Assembly (NCBI GenBank): GCA_947579665.1
Contig: OX388352.1
Span: forward strand, 72,268,113 to 72,332,112
From: Sympetrum striolatum
Taxonomy: Eukaryota; Arthropoda; Insecta; Odonata; Libellulidae
Length of the DNA: 64,000 nt
Direction of reading: 5' to 3'
Shown here piece by piece: positions 23,801-38,800 of the stretch. Made by a program: the position numbers and the translations under genes. Below the pieces are notes generated by a model that saw only the letters and a program-made list of their open reading frames with translations, made no database searches and had not been told where the DNA came from. Position 1 is the first letter of the stretch; every line of letters starts with the position of its first letter.

Positions 23801-26800
23801 ACAAAGAAAATTGGAAATTACTTGTAGAGGCCTACTACCGATGACTATAATTTGCCAGGAAGTGGAAAGTAAATTTTCAAAAATCCCTAAAATGTATTTT
23901 AATGGAAAAAGTTGGGATTATGCAGCCTTCTGGCAATGAACCTATGATAGATAAGATCAAAGTCTGAATTATTCTGGCCGTTACACACTGTGGCCAGTAA
24001 GTCATAAAAATTTCAAGTCAATGACACTTCTTGAACATGGTTAGAATTCGTATCACATATAGACCTATAGATATACAAGTATATCCGGAGTTAATTATAA
24101 TAGATATAACATTCCACTAATACTAAGCTGATTTCAGCAAAATCAATTCTAATAATTTACCACTTGTATCACCATATCCGGAGTCGACTCCAGGCACAGA
24201 GAATCTTGTAAAGCTTGTAGGACTTCTATGGGGACTTGTAGCACTTTCAGTTTGTTGAGTTATTGATGATATTCCAGAACTTAAATCCAGGTTATGAAAT
24301 GGCACAACTATGCTTGTTGTGTCGGCTTTTTCATTACTGTAAGTGCTCTCTGCTGAGGCTGATGATGATGATGCAGGAGAATGTGCTGGCAATAAAGTAG
24401 AACTTGATGGTGGAGACAAAATAGTTGCTTTATCATCAGATCCAGCTGAAAAGAATATATTCATATTTTTGAGGTTGTTAAATTTACTTTCAAAATAAAT
24501 TGACATGTTCAATAAATGCTACTAATTTCTTGTATTTAAAATTTCACTCCTGGTTAATTAGAAGAAAGCACTGATTTAAACCAGAATGATTCAAAGAAAC
24601 TAATTGCATGCAAGGTGCAATTGGAAATTCTTTGCTAGCGTTGCCACATGGTTAAAATGCCTATAAGTGGGTCTATTGGTTTCCATTACACACTAAAGAG
24701 TTACCGTCTGCATGTATACACTGTTCCCAATAGTTACATCATTACTGAAATGCATCCTGAAAACCTGTCTGGTATTTCCGCAATGATGGCCTTACCAGTT
24801 GGATTATCTCAATCACACTGAATTAACAACTTCTCAACTTCGCCATTTGAAGTCAAACAAAGGGTGCCTCCAAATCAGGTAATAGAAGAGAAAATACAGT
24901 CTGGCTATGCTTATTTAAAAAAATCTTTCTTGAAGCATGAACTGGGATATTATTATGATACAACAATTAGTTTCTCTGTTATCAAATTTCTCAGCTATGC
25001 CTTTTCACATCATCTTGGAAAGCATGACACCATAATAGTAATCATAATCAAAATATCAGTTTTCTCGGATTAATATTTTGTGCTTAAAAAATACCTTTGA
25101 TATCAAAGTATACAACGAATGAGCTCTTCACTTGTGTAGCCAATGTGATTTAAAATTGAGTATTGCTTCTTGTCCCAATGTCTTAACTGTAAGACTATCA
25201 CTCATCACCATTGATAACTCTGAATAAGAATGTTGGATTAGAAATTGTCTGTAAAAGCTTCTTCAACATACCGTATGACCTGACCAATATTACAGAATTC
25301 AACAATATTAACAAATAACACTCAGTAGCATAATTATTTCCCAGCAGACTGAGTTAAAAGACTTCCTAGTACCAAGTACTTTTAATGCATTTATAAAAAT
25401 AATTCCAGAATATAAATACTAGTTCCAAAATTTCCAAATAGCATTTCATGTAGTTCTAGTAACACTTCACTCGTTCTATGAATCACTCACCAGTAGTTTG
25501 ATTAGCTTCTTCCAAAGGAAAATAAGAAGGTGGTATATCAGGTATCAAAGATGGCTCACCAGAATTTAAAATTCGCTTCCTTGCTTCATATATATTGCCT
25601 GAAATTAGGTTAAATAATATAGTAAGTATGAGGGCTTAAGTATAGGGCTGCTCTTAAAGAAAATCAGTTATTTTATTTTCTTCTTGTATCCCAGAATTTT
25701 CTACGAACATCATTAATATTTCCATACTACATAATATGCCAGAAAAATTGAATCCATGGAATTTAATTTTAATACAATTCAATTCTCAACCTTCAAATAA
25801 AATCCTTTTCTTGAAAATAGCATAGAGGGATTCTAACTTAATTAAATTAAATCTATTAAAATCAATTAAAAAATATTGATGAGAATTATCTTATTACATT
25901 TATACACCGAATCATATTGTGGGGTCATTATTACCTTAACCCCTTCCGCTAGGATTAATTTTCTGAATATCCCCCTATCCACAATTTAATCTTTTGTTTA
26001 CTTTTAATGGAATAATTAGTAGTAACATGATATTTTATAGGTTATAATTAAAATAGAGCAACACAATAAAGTCTGATTTTGAATAATTTTGCTCTTAAAG
26101 ATATGTATTTCTTTAATAACTTTATCACAGAGAAAGATTATGTAGTTATTACCAGCATTTCTTTCGAATCCTTTAATCATAACTGTGTACAGTCTATATT
26201 TGGGCTTCAGTCGCATGGATATTTCTACCTCATATTGCTCCATCAATGAACTTAGTCTACGTGGATTTAAGTAACATTCCTCTTCTACATCAAACATCAT
26301 CATCATAGGCAGAGATCCCTAAAATTTGAAAAATACACTTTAAGAAAAAAATCTCTTTTGCTTATATTTAACATTGTATGATCCGATTTTTTTATAATAC
26401 TAAAAGGAAGGTAATGAATTGAATAATTTCCAAATATCTAATACAGTAAAACCCATTTAAGGCTGAACCTGTTTAATTAAAAAACCTGCCTAGGCCAGAG
26501 GCATTAATAATATTACTGCATACATACAAAGTTTTTCACACAAGAGGCCCCCTGTAAAGCACATTAACATCACGACACACCTCTTCCTCAAGGCTGAGGT
26601 GGATGATGGTGTGGCATCAAAACATTGGCAACAGAAATGTACCCAGAACTTACCCGAGTGGAAACCCAAGAATCTTCTTTACATATAAATCACCAGGAGA
26701 GCCTAATACCTCTACATGAACCTTGAATTAATCTACCTCAGCTAGAAATCATATAAACACCCAAAAATTTTTTCTGACCCCTCTGTCTTGGACAGGTCTT

Positions 26801-29800
26801 CTGTGATTCATTTCATAGGTTCTATCGCTTACCCAAAGTTTCATTATTTTTACTCTAGGAATACATCCTTCAATCTAGGAAAAATTAATTATTACATGCA
26901 AATTTTTAGGAAATTTCAAGGTCCCCGGTTTGAATCCTAGCTAACTATTTTTCTTGTTAGGGAATGGTCATGTGTGATTGTCTATTGTTAATTCCTTTCC
27001 TGTAATTGTCCATAAGTAGATGTTTGTGAGGGTGCTAACTAAATAAAAATTAAAAATAAATACTTATTTACACAGAAAAAATAAATACTTGTTTACAAAA
27101 GGAACTTCATCTTGTTGTAAAAAAACAAATTGCCGGTAGTCGTCTTTGCCGAAAGTGCTACGTAAGTGTACACAAGTACCAATTCAAAATCGTTCAAATA
27201 AAAAGTTTGATGAACTAGCCAATTCTTTTTCAATTAAAACATCGATACAGTATAAACACATGTATAAAGTTAAAACATTGATAGCGGATTGGTGGAACGT
27301 TTTACGAGTTATATGGAACCAGGGTGAGCCGAGGATGCAACCGGTTCTGCGTTACAGGAAATACCAACAAGTAGTATTGTACCCGAATCTAGGGTGCCGT
27401 TGATTTTAACAATCAACCCGATTTTTGAGCCGAAAAAAAGACCCTAAAGGGAGCGTGTTATTTTAAGTAAATACAGTATTTTTTACACTAACGTACTTTT
27501 TACGCATTGTGAAGCATTAGCGTAAGGATTAAAAACCCCATTTGCTGCTCTTGGATTCAAGAGGGTGGACCTATAGAAATCGGCTATAACGAGTACTTTT
27601 CCGATTTCGGTCAGCTCTCGTTATAACGGACTTCTACTGTATTTAGGTACTTTCCAACATCTAACATATTTATAAAAAAATACATAAACTAATTAGCTTT
27701 ATAGTTCCTTAGGATTATTTTTCAAGACCATAAACCATCAGATTATCTCGAGTATTTTAAATGTTACTTCCCCATAGCTTTTGATTAGATCAAACTTGAT
27801 TTTCTTTTTAACAATTTGGAAATAAGTACTTTGAAAGAGATAGATTTCAAAGAAATCAATTAGACTACCATCCCTTTTTATTTGACAAAGCCCACAAGCA
27901 GATGCTAACGAGTTTAAATCAGGTAATATTCTTGTGATCAATTTCCCTATTGGGAGTTTAGCACCACTAGTGTAAGGGATGCTAAAACTAAAATCTGAAA
28001 ATGTAACATCCTGTAACAGGTTTCACAATATACATACACTGTATGTTAGTTTTCTATTTTTCCAGGGGGGCTCACATCAGGACCTATATACTCTAAATTA
28101 AGTTTTACAAGGTGATGTGCAGTCCCTACTAAGATGTATGGATCAGAATGTTGGACAGCAAAACAAAAAGAATTAAAACATATGGAGTCCTCTGAAATGA
28201 AATTTCTTTGAGCAGTTAAGGGATGTACAAGGATAGATAAAGTAAGGAGTACATCTATAAGAGAGGAACTAGGAGTGCAAGCGATATCGGAGCGATTAAT
28301 AGAATACAAAAATAGATGGAATTGCAAATGACTAGAGAGAGATTTCCAAAGAAAGCTTTATATAAAGCTTAATCCTGGAAAGAAGAAGAAGGTGATACTC
28401 TAAATATCCCATGTCAATGATGCTTTTGCATAAGCCTAAAGCATAAGCATGATTGGCTTGGAATTTTTACTACCCATTGGCACTATTGGAAGACCAGGGA
28501 AAAAGGTAAATTTAATATAGATATCATGGATTTGATCCCAGGAGGCCCGGAAATACCAATTTTATCCCATAAGAATACAGGAGGGGATTTTTGGGATTTT
28601 TTTAGGCACTTCTTGGAATATCAAGCTAAAATTCGAGGGATTGGTAGAAGACTTGAATATCCAATGAAAACCATTTTATACATCTTTGAATATTATACCA
28701 AGTTCAATGCTAGGTCAGGGCAAACTTTTCTCCATAAAGAGTGAACAGTGTATTAGTATAGAGTTGCTCCTAGATTGTTCATTTATCCTCCATAACATAA
28801 TTTCTAATTGAAAAAACAAGAAAAATTTATAACATACAATAATGTAAATTTAGCCTCAGATTTATATAAATGTCATAAATTCCTGTTTTCTTGAAGATCA
28901 AATTTTGCTTTCATAACCATAAAATCTCTTTCCAAGACAGGGATATAGCAGATCTCCTCATTGGCTAATTAATTTCATAAGAAATATTTACTTAAAATTT
29001 GCTATTTACAAATGCAAGGAAAAACTGTATGTAAGTACATCATTCATTCCCAAGTTTGACGATTTAAATGATAAAAAAACTGCCTTCCATGTGGAGAAAC
29101 AGTAAAAGGACTGATCAGAGTAGACAAAATATACCTCACCGATTGGGAGGTGAATTTCAACTGACATGCTGATGACAGCATTTCTCGAAAACATGATCAA
29201 TCTTACATAAACCGCTTAATTTCATAAAAAAATAGCAGGAACTCTAATTTAAAACTTACCACAAGCCTTTGCCTTGCTAAATACACATTATGTATATTTC
29301 CAGATATAGTAACAGTGGATTTTTTTAATGGTGCAAGATTTGGATCAGTTGTATCAGGAAAAATTATAACTGTTGAAGTCTGCTTCATCATCAATTTTAG
29401 ATTGTTATTGCCACATCCACGAATAGCCATATGATAATTAGGTGATATTTCCATTGTCATTTTGACAACTGCTTCACTCTAGGAGAGAAATATCTGTCAT
29501 TAGTTATTACTTTTCCTTATAGGTTTATTGAGGCAATAGTACGTATATAATCAACACCTTAGAACAAAATCAATATTTAATTGTAAGAGGTATTTTCTTT
29601 CACATATGCAATTATATAAAAAAATTATCTATTGGATGAATATTAAGTAAAATGACTACCAATTTACTAAAATAATGACTTCTTCATAAAGCATAAATAT
29701 ACATACCTCAGGAATATCACATAGGTGACTAATGAGCATACCAGTTGCTTTCTCAACTTTTGCCCATTCTGACTGTGATCCCTTGACAACTACATTATGA

Positions 29801-32800
29801 GAAAAAAGCTTAGAGCACTTCCGAAAAGTTACAGTGACATTGTATTGCTCCTGCACCATTTGCACTATAGGATATTTTTCATCAATAGGAGCATGTACTG
29901 GATTCTTCATTGTCAATTCAAAGCTGAAGACTAGAGGTGTAAGCATCTGCAATATATAACAAAACAGTTAACACCTCTTTGAATAAAATTTATTCCATAT
30001 AGCAAATAATTATTATTTAAACCAGGATGGATTGCTATTAATTTTTTTCCTTTGAAATTTCCTGGGTGATATGCAAAGCTACCTTAACCCTTTTCCTATT
30101 AAAAAATTGATATTGACATAATAGGCAACATTTTCAATGTACTTCAGTTAGTACAAAGTTTTTCTCATCAATATAATGGTATTATTTTTAATATAATGAT
30201 TTTTTATAGACAAAACATCAAATTTGTGACCAAAATTTAATAGCAGACAAGCAGTTTTAATTTTCTATTCAAATGCTCAAAATTAACAAAATGTCATAAA
30301 TTTAGTACTTTTGACATTAAATTTTCACCATGTTCCATTTTCATCTCTAAAATCTTAGCGGTCTTTCCTCTATCTATGCAAAATTTTGCAATCTTATACC
30401 ATACAAATGTATTTTAAATCATAATTGACAATTGTAAAAAATATAATACAAAAATCAATAACAATAAATATAGTTAGCTGAAGGTAAATTAAAGGTATTC
30501 TATACACAATCAACCACCTCTTGAAAAATTTGTCAAGATTTAAGTACTAGATTTATTAACTTGTAAAATGCACTTTTTTCCAGAAATTAGACCTGATATT
30601 CAATCTGCATGTTATATATGTCTATTACATTTTTATTTAAAAATTTTCAAATAAAAAGGATCATATTCATTATTAACTCAGTTTAATACATCATTTTTAA
30701 GAATTTTATTTAGAAAATGCCTTGTCTGCTTTAAAGAATTTCCAAATTATGTGCAATTAAAATTTTTAATGATTGAATACTTATACTGATTTCTGTCAAT
30801 GGTGGAAACAATAAAAATAAAGTTCTCACTACCAGCAGAATATGAATTAATACTCAAACAAGTGCATGGCACAAACTGCACAAATATCACAAGTTTATCA
30901 ATGCTACCATCTGAAATCAATGTTTGCTTTGAAAAAGAGATTTTTACCTTTACTAATCACCTACTGCTTAGAAAATTGAAAGGATAGACTAGATTTTACA
31001 GTCATTGGCAGCTGCTCTGCCAAGTGAGTTGTTCCCTGACCTTTCCAAATCTTTAATTTTAGTATTTTAATTAAAGTTTCCTTTTCAAAATCATGGTGTT
31101 TGTTATATGACATTAAATGCTGTACTTAATTCACTAATTTCAGAAAATAAGTTGAATTTGACTGAACATTATTCACTGCAATATTATCTTGTAAGAATAT
31201 TTACCCTAAGTTGTTGCCGAGCCCTTTCAATCCAGTCAATCCTCCCAGATATTGACACTTGATTGCTTTTTTCAAATGGATTATTCCGATTAGAATCTGG
31301 GAAGTGTATGTGGCAGCATGTCATTTCCATCACACGCTGAATAGTCTGACCCCCCTTACCAATTATGTGAGAATGGTCAGTATAACTGATATCAATTTTT
31401 AAGATGACATGCATTCCCTAAAAAATAATATGTAGCATATAAGTCCGTTTCTACTTCTACTAAATATTTCTACAGTGCATCAACATAAACTTCCAAAAAT
31501 CACTACATACAAAAAATTCATTTGAATGATTTTTCACAAGCATGAATTACACATTCATTATAATAGAAAATGCAGGAGATTGAATGTAAATAAGTACCTA
31601 ACTAAAGACAGTGTTTTTAAAAACAAGCTTCCTTGTAAATGTCAGTCAGTGAATTCAAGACCCTAGACTTCAAGACAATCTTTATCCCTCAAGCTTAAAA
31701 ATTGACTGTTTTCTTAGTACAGCTAGCAGCATAAAAAAGTTACCACCTTCGATGCAACCAGCATAACTCGAGAAGGGCGAGTCTTTCAGATTCTCTGTTT
31801 TGAGCGCGCTTTTCGTCTTCCTCTTTATGCCTGGCACGTTTTGAAGGCTTTTGTGATGATATATATTTTATAAATAATTGCTGAAAGTCATTGCTTTTGC
31901 TGCGGTAGAAGCAGTATTGTATTATGAAAGTATTAAATTCGTATTTCGTTAAATCGGCTTGAATCTCAAGCGTAATTCGCTCTTCTTCATAAAATATTGG
32001 ACATGAATTACTTTGGCTGCTCATATCTCCTCCTAACATAAAATATTCCATCAATGCAGATTTAGAATGAAATTGGTTATTTCAGTTAATGCTCCACATG
32101 CCCGCAGGATGATCGTTTTCGTAAAGATTATGATACGATAATTAAGAGAATATGAACTACTGTAAATTAGGTCAACGGAAGAAGGGGAAATTAAAAAAAT
32201 GTAATAAGAATAAAAATGGGGTAATAATGAAACAATACCTGCTATTAAAAATAATGATATGTGATAGTGGAATTCAAATAGGAAATAAGTTGCTATTTTT
32301 CATTGAAAACGAATTTGTGAAAGTTGCCACGTTGTTTGGACGCCATTTACATTTGCAGGGAATTTTGATTTAAATAATTTAAATAGTAGCACACTTTATA
32401 CTATATGTGAGATGATACCAGTATAGGCCATCTGTCCTCGCTATAATCTCGCAATAATCTTTTCGCCATCGGGCTGCGAAAATCATTATCGTTGAGAATA
32501 GGGTCATGTTGTCGCGTATTTCGTCATGTAAATCACAGCTAAGGAATATATCAAATAATTATTGTCTATACAGAGTTATATTCTTGAAGGATACTCAGCC
32601 GAGGGCTCCGGTCGTTTAGGACTTACTACTATCGAACCTGTAGTCTTTTAACAAACCGCTTTATATTGTATGTGCGAACATTTCTTTTGAATAATTAAAT
32701 CAGAAGGACTAGTCGCGCAGAGTCGAGTCAAGCACCAAAAGAATTGAATAATATACTTCTAATTATTTAATTCCTTTCATTTACACCTTCTCCGTAATAA

Positions 32801-35800
32801 ATGTTTGAATGCTAAAACGATTAATAATTTTAACATTGGAAAAAGGTATGAGCCAACAATTTTAGACATAACAACTCCATTTTTAAAATATACACGTAAT
32901 GCACTCATGCATGAATAATAAATTTAAATCTGCTACTACGGATTTCAGCGGTCAGTCCCCTTTGGTGCTATTTCTGCTCTCCTTGTTTTCGTCTACATAA
33001 CGGTATATGAGTGCCATTCATACCGGCCTTCTCGACGAAACAAAGGTGGCTTCTCCGTGGGGGTGAGAGAGGAAAGAAAAAGGGTCTTCCATGCAGTGGT
33101 GACAGGATACGTTTTCAGTCCGACTAAAATTCGACGCATCTTTTAGGGTATTTGTGTGAGATAGAAAATTGCTTGAAAATGCCATTCTTAGATGTGGACG
33201 GAAATATAATGAAAAGTTCGTCAATGAAGGAATATGAATGGTGTTACAGTTAATTACTTATATATTTTTTACATAAAGCATGGAGACGATGATAGGAAAA
33301 TAAACAATGGGGATATGGAAAATTTTATGCTTACTAAGAAGAGAATGCTGATTCTCTTCAACACTAAGGCAATACATCTAAAAATGTAAATATAATTTGG
33401 TAAACAGGCTCAGAAGTGATGTGCACAGATCCTGGGATGTAGGCTGTTTATAAGATTGAGAAAATGGTTCAATTACATGATTGAGAAAACGATGTAAGCC
33501 ATTTTAAGAGAAAATAATGCAGGTTAGAAGGTGACCGGAAAAATACTTTTTCAATGGTTCAGCCAGAGAGAATGTAAATGAGATCAACCATTCGAAAAAG
33601 TTCCGATTTTTGTGGCAGTGTTCAAGTTTCATTTTCCTTACCTACTGCATTTGGTGTTATGTGAACTTACTTCTAAATCGTTCATTTACATCCAAAATTC
33701 ATAAACCATTAACAATAGACCTATCATAGTCGAAATTATTTATTATCACTGTAAATTTATTTTGCTTCGAAAATTAGTAGGATATAATCACGTAGGCATA
33801 TAAAAATATGCATACAATTTGCATACATTCATGCATATAATTAGAGCTTCCGCCAGTTAATCATAAATGCCGAGGAATTCACACATTTAAATTTCTGCAC
33901 CTTCAAGATATCGTAAATGTCTTCCTTATCTTTAAACCAAAAAGTTTTAAGGAAGAATAGGCGAGGCCCATGAAACCAGCATTAATATTCAGCAGTAATA
34001 GATTCTCCTGACAATAAGAAATATTTCCCCAGAAGGGAAGCTTTACCCATCTTATTTAAGAGTAATTATGGGTAATAAGTATGAGATGTCAGTATTTCTA
34101 GTGCTGTATCTGATAATGGCTGATGGACTTAACTGGCCTCTCATTAAAAAAAGGAAAGGTAAAATACGAAGCCTAAATTCTAATTATTAAACGGCTGTTA
34201 CCGATGTAAGGGCAACTCAAATTGATTACGCCTGATTTAGTAGTTTTACTAAATGTAATTTCCGTAAAAATATAGTCATTGCTCAACGACTATAAGAAAT
34301 GGCGGAAATTACTAAGGACAAAGATTCAAAATTTCTTATATAACGCTATTTCACAAAGTAACGGCTTCTTCAATCAATTTGACTATAAGGAAATTATTCA
34401 GAGAACTTGAACCAAAGAAAGCTGCATCCATTGCGAAGGAAATTGATTACAATCATCGGGAAGGGGTAATCTGAAGATTATTGATATTCTGGGCAGGCAG
34501 ACGTTTAGAACTAGTTCCACTTAATGGATAAAAGAAAGTTTAACTAAATATTGTGACCGGGTGTAATCGTTAAAATTCCGTAAGCTACGCGTATAATTTT
34601 ATCATTGAGAATCTTCAAGGGATCTGAGAAGAGCACACAAACACTGGGAACGGTCTCCCAGACTGCCCATGTCTCGGACCGTCTCTGCTTTCAGCAGTAG
34701 AATTAAACATATATTAACCATAGAAAGATCACTCCCGTAGAAACTTAAGCTTCGTAAAATGCCAATTCCAATATTACGTTCTCAATATTTACATTCAACT
34801 TTTCAGGCCTTTTTCGCTATTTCTTCTAACCAATGTTTTTCATAAACCTTTGGGACATCCTTACAAATCAATCAACAACAAAACGGGAAAATTTAAGAGA
34901 TAGCTATTTGCGTAAACTAGCGTTCCTTTGGTTCTTTTTTATTACTATCATTGGATGTATAGGGTTTTCAATTCTTTTATTCCATTAAAAGATAGACACA
35001 GTTATTAGTTTCGTAGATTTTAAGAACCTTTAAAATTAATATAAAAAACACCAAAAGCAAGTGAATATATTTTTTCTCTCAGTGTTGATGATAGCCAAAA
35101 AGTTAAACTCATCTTGATTCACTTATAAAATTTGCTAGTATATCTCACCTGGTTTATAAAATAAAAAATAAGGATGTCATTTAAATACGTATTTAAACTC
35201 AATTATAATCGTCATTACTGTAACACACACGCAATAACTTGCCCATTCTGTGTCGAGTACTAAAAACTCATACCTCTAGCCAAGTCTTAGGTTTGGTTAG
35301 ACCTCGATTAACCCATTGTCATGCAAAAGTAACAGATCTACGGATGCGGTCTTATCATTTTCAATAACTGATAATTAAAAGATGGTTTTCTTAAAATACT
35401 GAGAACTTTGAAATAAACAAATTGTAATACTCTTCGGAGGTGATTCGTTGATCAATAAATAGCTAAAAATACGAGAGGAGTAACTTTTGAGAAATAAAAT
35501 TTCGAGAATTTTACCAAAAGGACGTCTACCGCTGGCCATTTACTACAGTATTTACTGGAAGCCATTACTTTGAAACGATAAGGAATCCATGGATCCAATT
35601 TTTAGGACAGTGGTTTCATCAAGCTATTTATTATTATTTTCATTTAATCCACATCAGATAAACAGTGAGATCTCGTAAGTTTTAGGCCGAAGAACATACA
35701 ATATTTCTAATCTGTTGCTCTGCAGTCCCACTTTATGAGAGATTTATTTCTTCGAGTCATTCTTCTAATTGCGAGCTAAAAATTAAACATATATCAGAGA

Positions 35801-38800
35801 AGGCTAGCGAACACATTATTTTAGATAACATCAAAATGAATCAAGCAAATTGCAACCCAAATACTCTTCTCCCAACGAGAAAGTTTTTCCTTTCCATTCC
35901 CGTTTGGCAACAAAAGGATTATCTTGCCCTTCTCCCCCACCTATTTCGTTTTGTCCTGTTTAACAGTTTTCCCGGTATTCTACCCTTTCAAGGGCAGGTA
36001 ACATTTTTGTTCCCTTCTTTTCTCCAGGCACATGCCATATGGAGGATCGCGTATTTATGTAAATGTTGAAGATAGTGATAGTAAGCGTCGAAGCTAATTG
36101 TGTGAATTTTTCTACAGTGTTGTTATCAGGATAATTTAATTTTACAAATCAATGGATTATACAATCTATAGTAGTCACGAGAGTAAGGGGAAATGGTAAT
36201 CTAGAAAAGAATATTCGTTATTAAAATCAATCGAATGAGCTTTAACTTTGAGGAACTCCATAGGTAACTAAACACAAAGAAATAAATAATTTTGTCAAAG
36301 TTATACGACTTTCTGTGTGGAAGTTTTGGCACTTTTATTTCCTTGTGTTTATTCCTTACTTATTTCTCTTCGCCCGCAAAACTCGAAAACCACTTGGTCG
36401 ATTGACTTGAATTTTTTACAGAACATTGCATTCAAATATATATATATATATACGAAAGTGTTTATATTGTAAAAAATGGTGACACTTCGTCCTTGCTTCG
36501 ATCCCAGACGAGTCAAAGCATTTCCGTGAGAAATGCACGTAAAGTTCATTTTTGTCTCTGCATGCTTCATTTCTTTTGCAAAATTAAATTAAAAATAATA
36601 GTCATACGAGATTGAGACAAGAACCAATAGCAGAGTAAATGAATAGAAAACCTTATTTTGGTCGTTTATTGTTGTTTCCGAATTGAATTTTTGAGATATT
36701 TTACGGAATACACGAAAAGTTTTGTGAGTATAAACAGCCGGTCCCCCTGACGACAAATGCCATTTTTGAATCCGAGATCCTGTTTTTGGCCTTTTTGAAA
36801 TTAAGAAGAAGAGAATAGTTGCTGGTTTCGTTCACATTGATGAGCATAATCAATCGTTGGAAGTGATTTATACGATCGATTTTCGAAAAACGAAATGTGA
36901 GTTAATTTGATACCGAATGTTGTATTCAGTTAAATTCATTTGTATTGTTTTGGAAATTATTTAATAATCTGTTATCGAAAATTAAAGTGAGAGTGACTTT
37001 GAATGCTGCATTCAATTCGATTCATTTCTTTAGTTATCTTCCAGTTGATCGTCGTCAAATTAAATAGTACGCGTTAACACATCAAATGTTGCGGCAGATA
37101 ATGGATAGTAGTAAATGATCATTATATAAATAACGAAAATTCTCCATCCAAACGCGAGAGCCGAGCTAGCGTAACGTACCATGTTCTCCATCTTTCTTTT
37201 CTCTCCCTCCCTTTTCGAGAGAAAGGCTCGCCGGCCCGAATTTTGGACTTAGAATTTCTTGGTGGGTCAGGGGTGGTAACTTTTTTTTGCTGTTAGCTGT
37301 ACATATGTTTCCACTATTAAATAGGCAAAAAATTCTATTTTGTTTCCATTTTTTTCAGCATCTATGAAAAAGAACCAGTGCTGCAGAAAATCAAGGCAAT
37401 ATTTAAGTTTATTTACGAGGCTTCAAGTCAAAATTGGTTATATCTCACCAAATCTATTATTAATAAATGGGGAAGGCAACTTAATTTTTGCTAAATGAGA
37501 AAAGTGACAATCAAAGCTATGTGAAGGACCGTTTTAATGATACCTTGATTAGAAAATATTGCAAGTTACCAAGCGTGAAGAGAGTGAAATTTCAAAATAT
37601 AAACTAAAGAGAAATGCTGAAAAGTTTTTCTGTATTATATATTAAACAAAGCATAGTAATAGCATTAATTTTATATAATTTAAGTCAGATTATTTAAACA
37701 AGGTCCTGTTGGGTTGAATTAATCGACATCATATACTATGAATGAATCAGATTGTTTCTCGTTAGAATGTTTATTATTATATACAATAGGTAGTATAGCA
37801 AACCAACGCTGACCAGACATTTAGCAAAATGCTAAATCATACTTGGAGTATGATTTACCATTTTGCTTGGTGTGATAATAAGAGAAGCAATTTTATAAGT
37901 TTCAGTATTTTCATAAAGACAGGAGAAGCTTGCAAGCAATAAATATAATTAAAAGTATTTAGAAATTATAATATTGCCTAAGATTTTTACCATTTTATCA
38001 ATTAAAAAAATAACTACAGTGGAGCATTATTAATCCGGTATGTTCTGGGTCCATCCCGGAAAAAGATATTTTTGGTTTTTACATTACATTCTCACAGGTC
38101 CTATTATGACCACTATGACCGCTAAAAAATGACTTCCATATATAATGTACACGATGGAAACTTGCTAAAACTGATGTTTTGCACAGTAAGACGTCTCTTC
38201 ACGCTAATCTGCAGCCCAGACAGAGTGAGCCCCGCAGTCATGATGTGCTGGTGGTGGCGATTACAACTATGATGAATTCAGTGCTAAATTACTTTGTTGC
38301 CTTGAGTTTGAAACATTCTTCAAAAACAGTTTTGTTATTAACAATTCCGGATAAGCAACCCTCAACTGTAGTTCGATATAATATAATGATCTAATTTTCA
38401 ACAAAGTTTTCAATTAATGACTTAAAAAATATACGCTACCCTAGTGTCCAAGATACTTTTCACCATTTCCTTTGCCCTCTTCACATCACTCATATGCCCA
38501 ACTATCCTCACGTATGGATCTGAAAAGTATGAAAATTTAATAAAAGTTGTTGCAATTTATTCTCATTCATATGTATATTATTAATATAAAGTAACCATGC
38601 AATAAACCGAAGTTTATGCTTATCTCTTTTTGAATCAAAAGTTTCTAAAATAGCAACGATGGTTTCAGTCTTTACTTGGTGGTAATCCATAATAAAAACA
38701 ATAGTAGAATTATGATGCTATGCATCAAAACCTAGTCACAAGTGTATGTATTTTCTGGTATAGTATAAATTAAAATATCAGTTCTACTTTTAAGAAGTTT

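Noticed and set aside
27146..27403. Transposase ORF of the possible pogo/Tigger element
   Set aside because: The peptide shows no DNA-binding or DDE motif that I can recognise.
31740..32054. Alternative first exon of BicC
   Set aside because: Possible donors at its end leave phase 2, whereas exon 5 needs phase 0.
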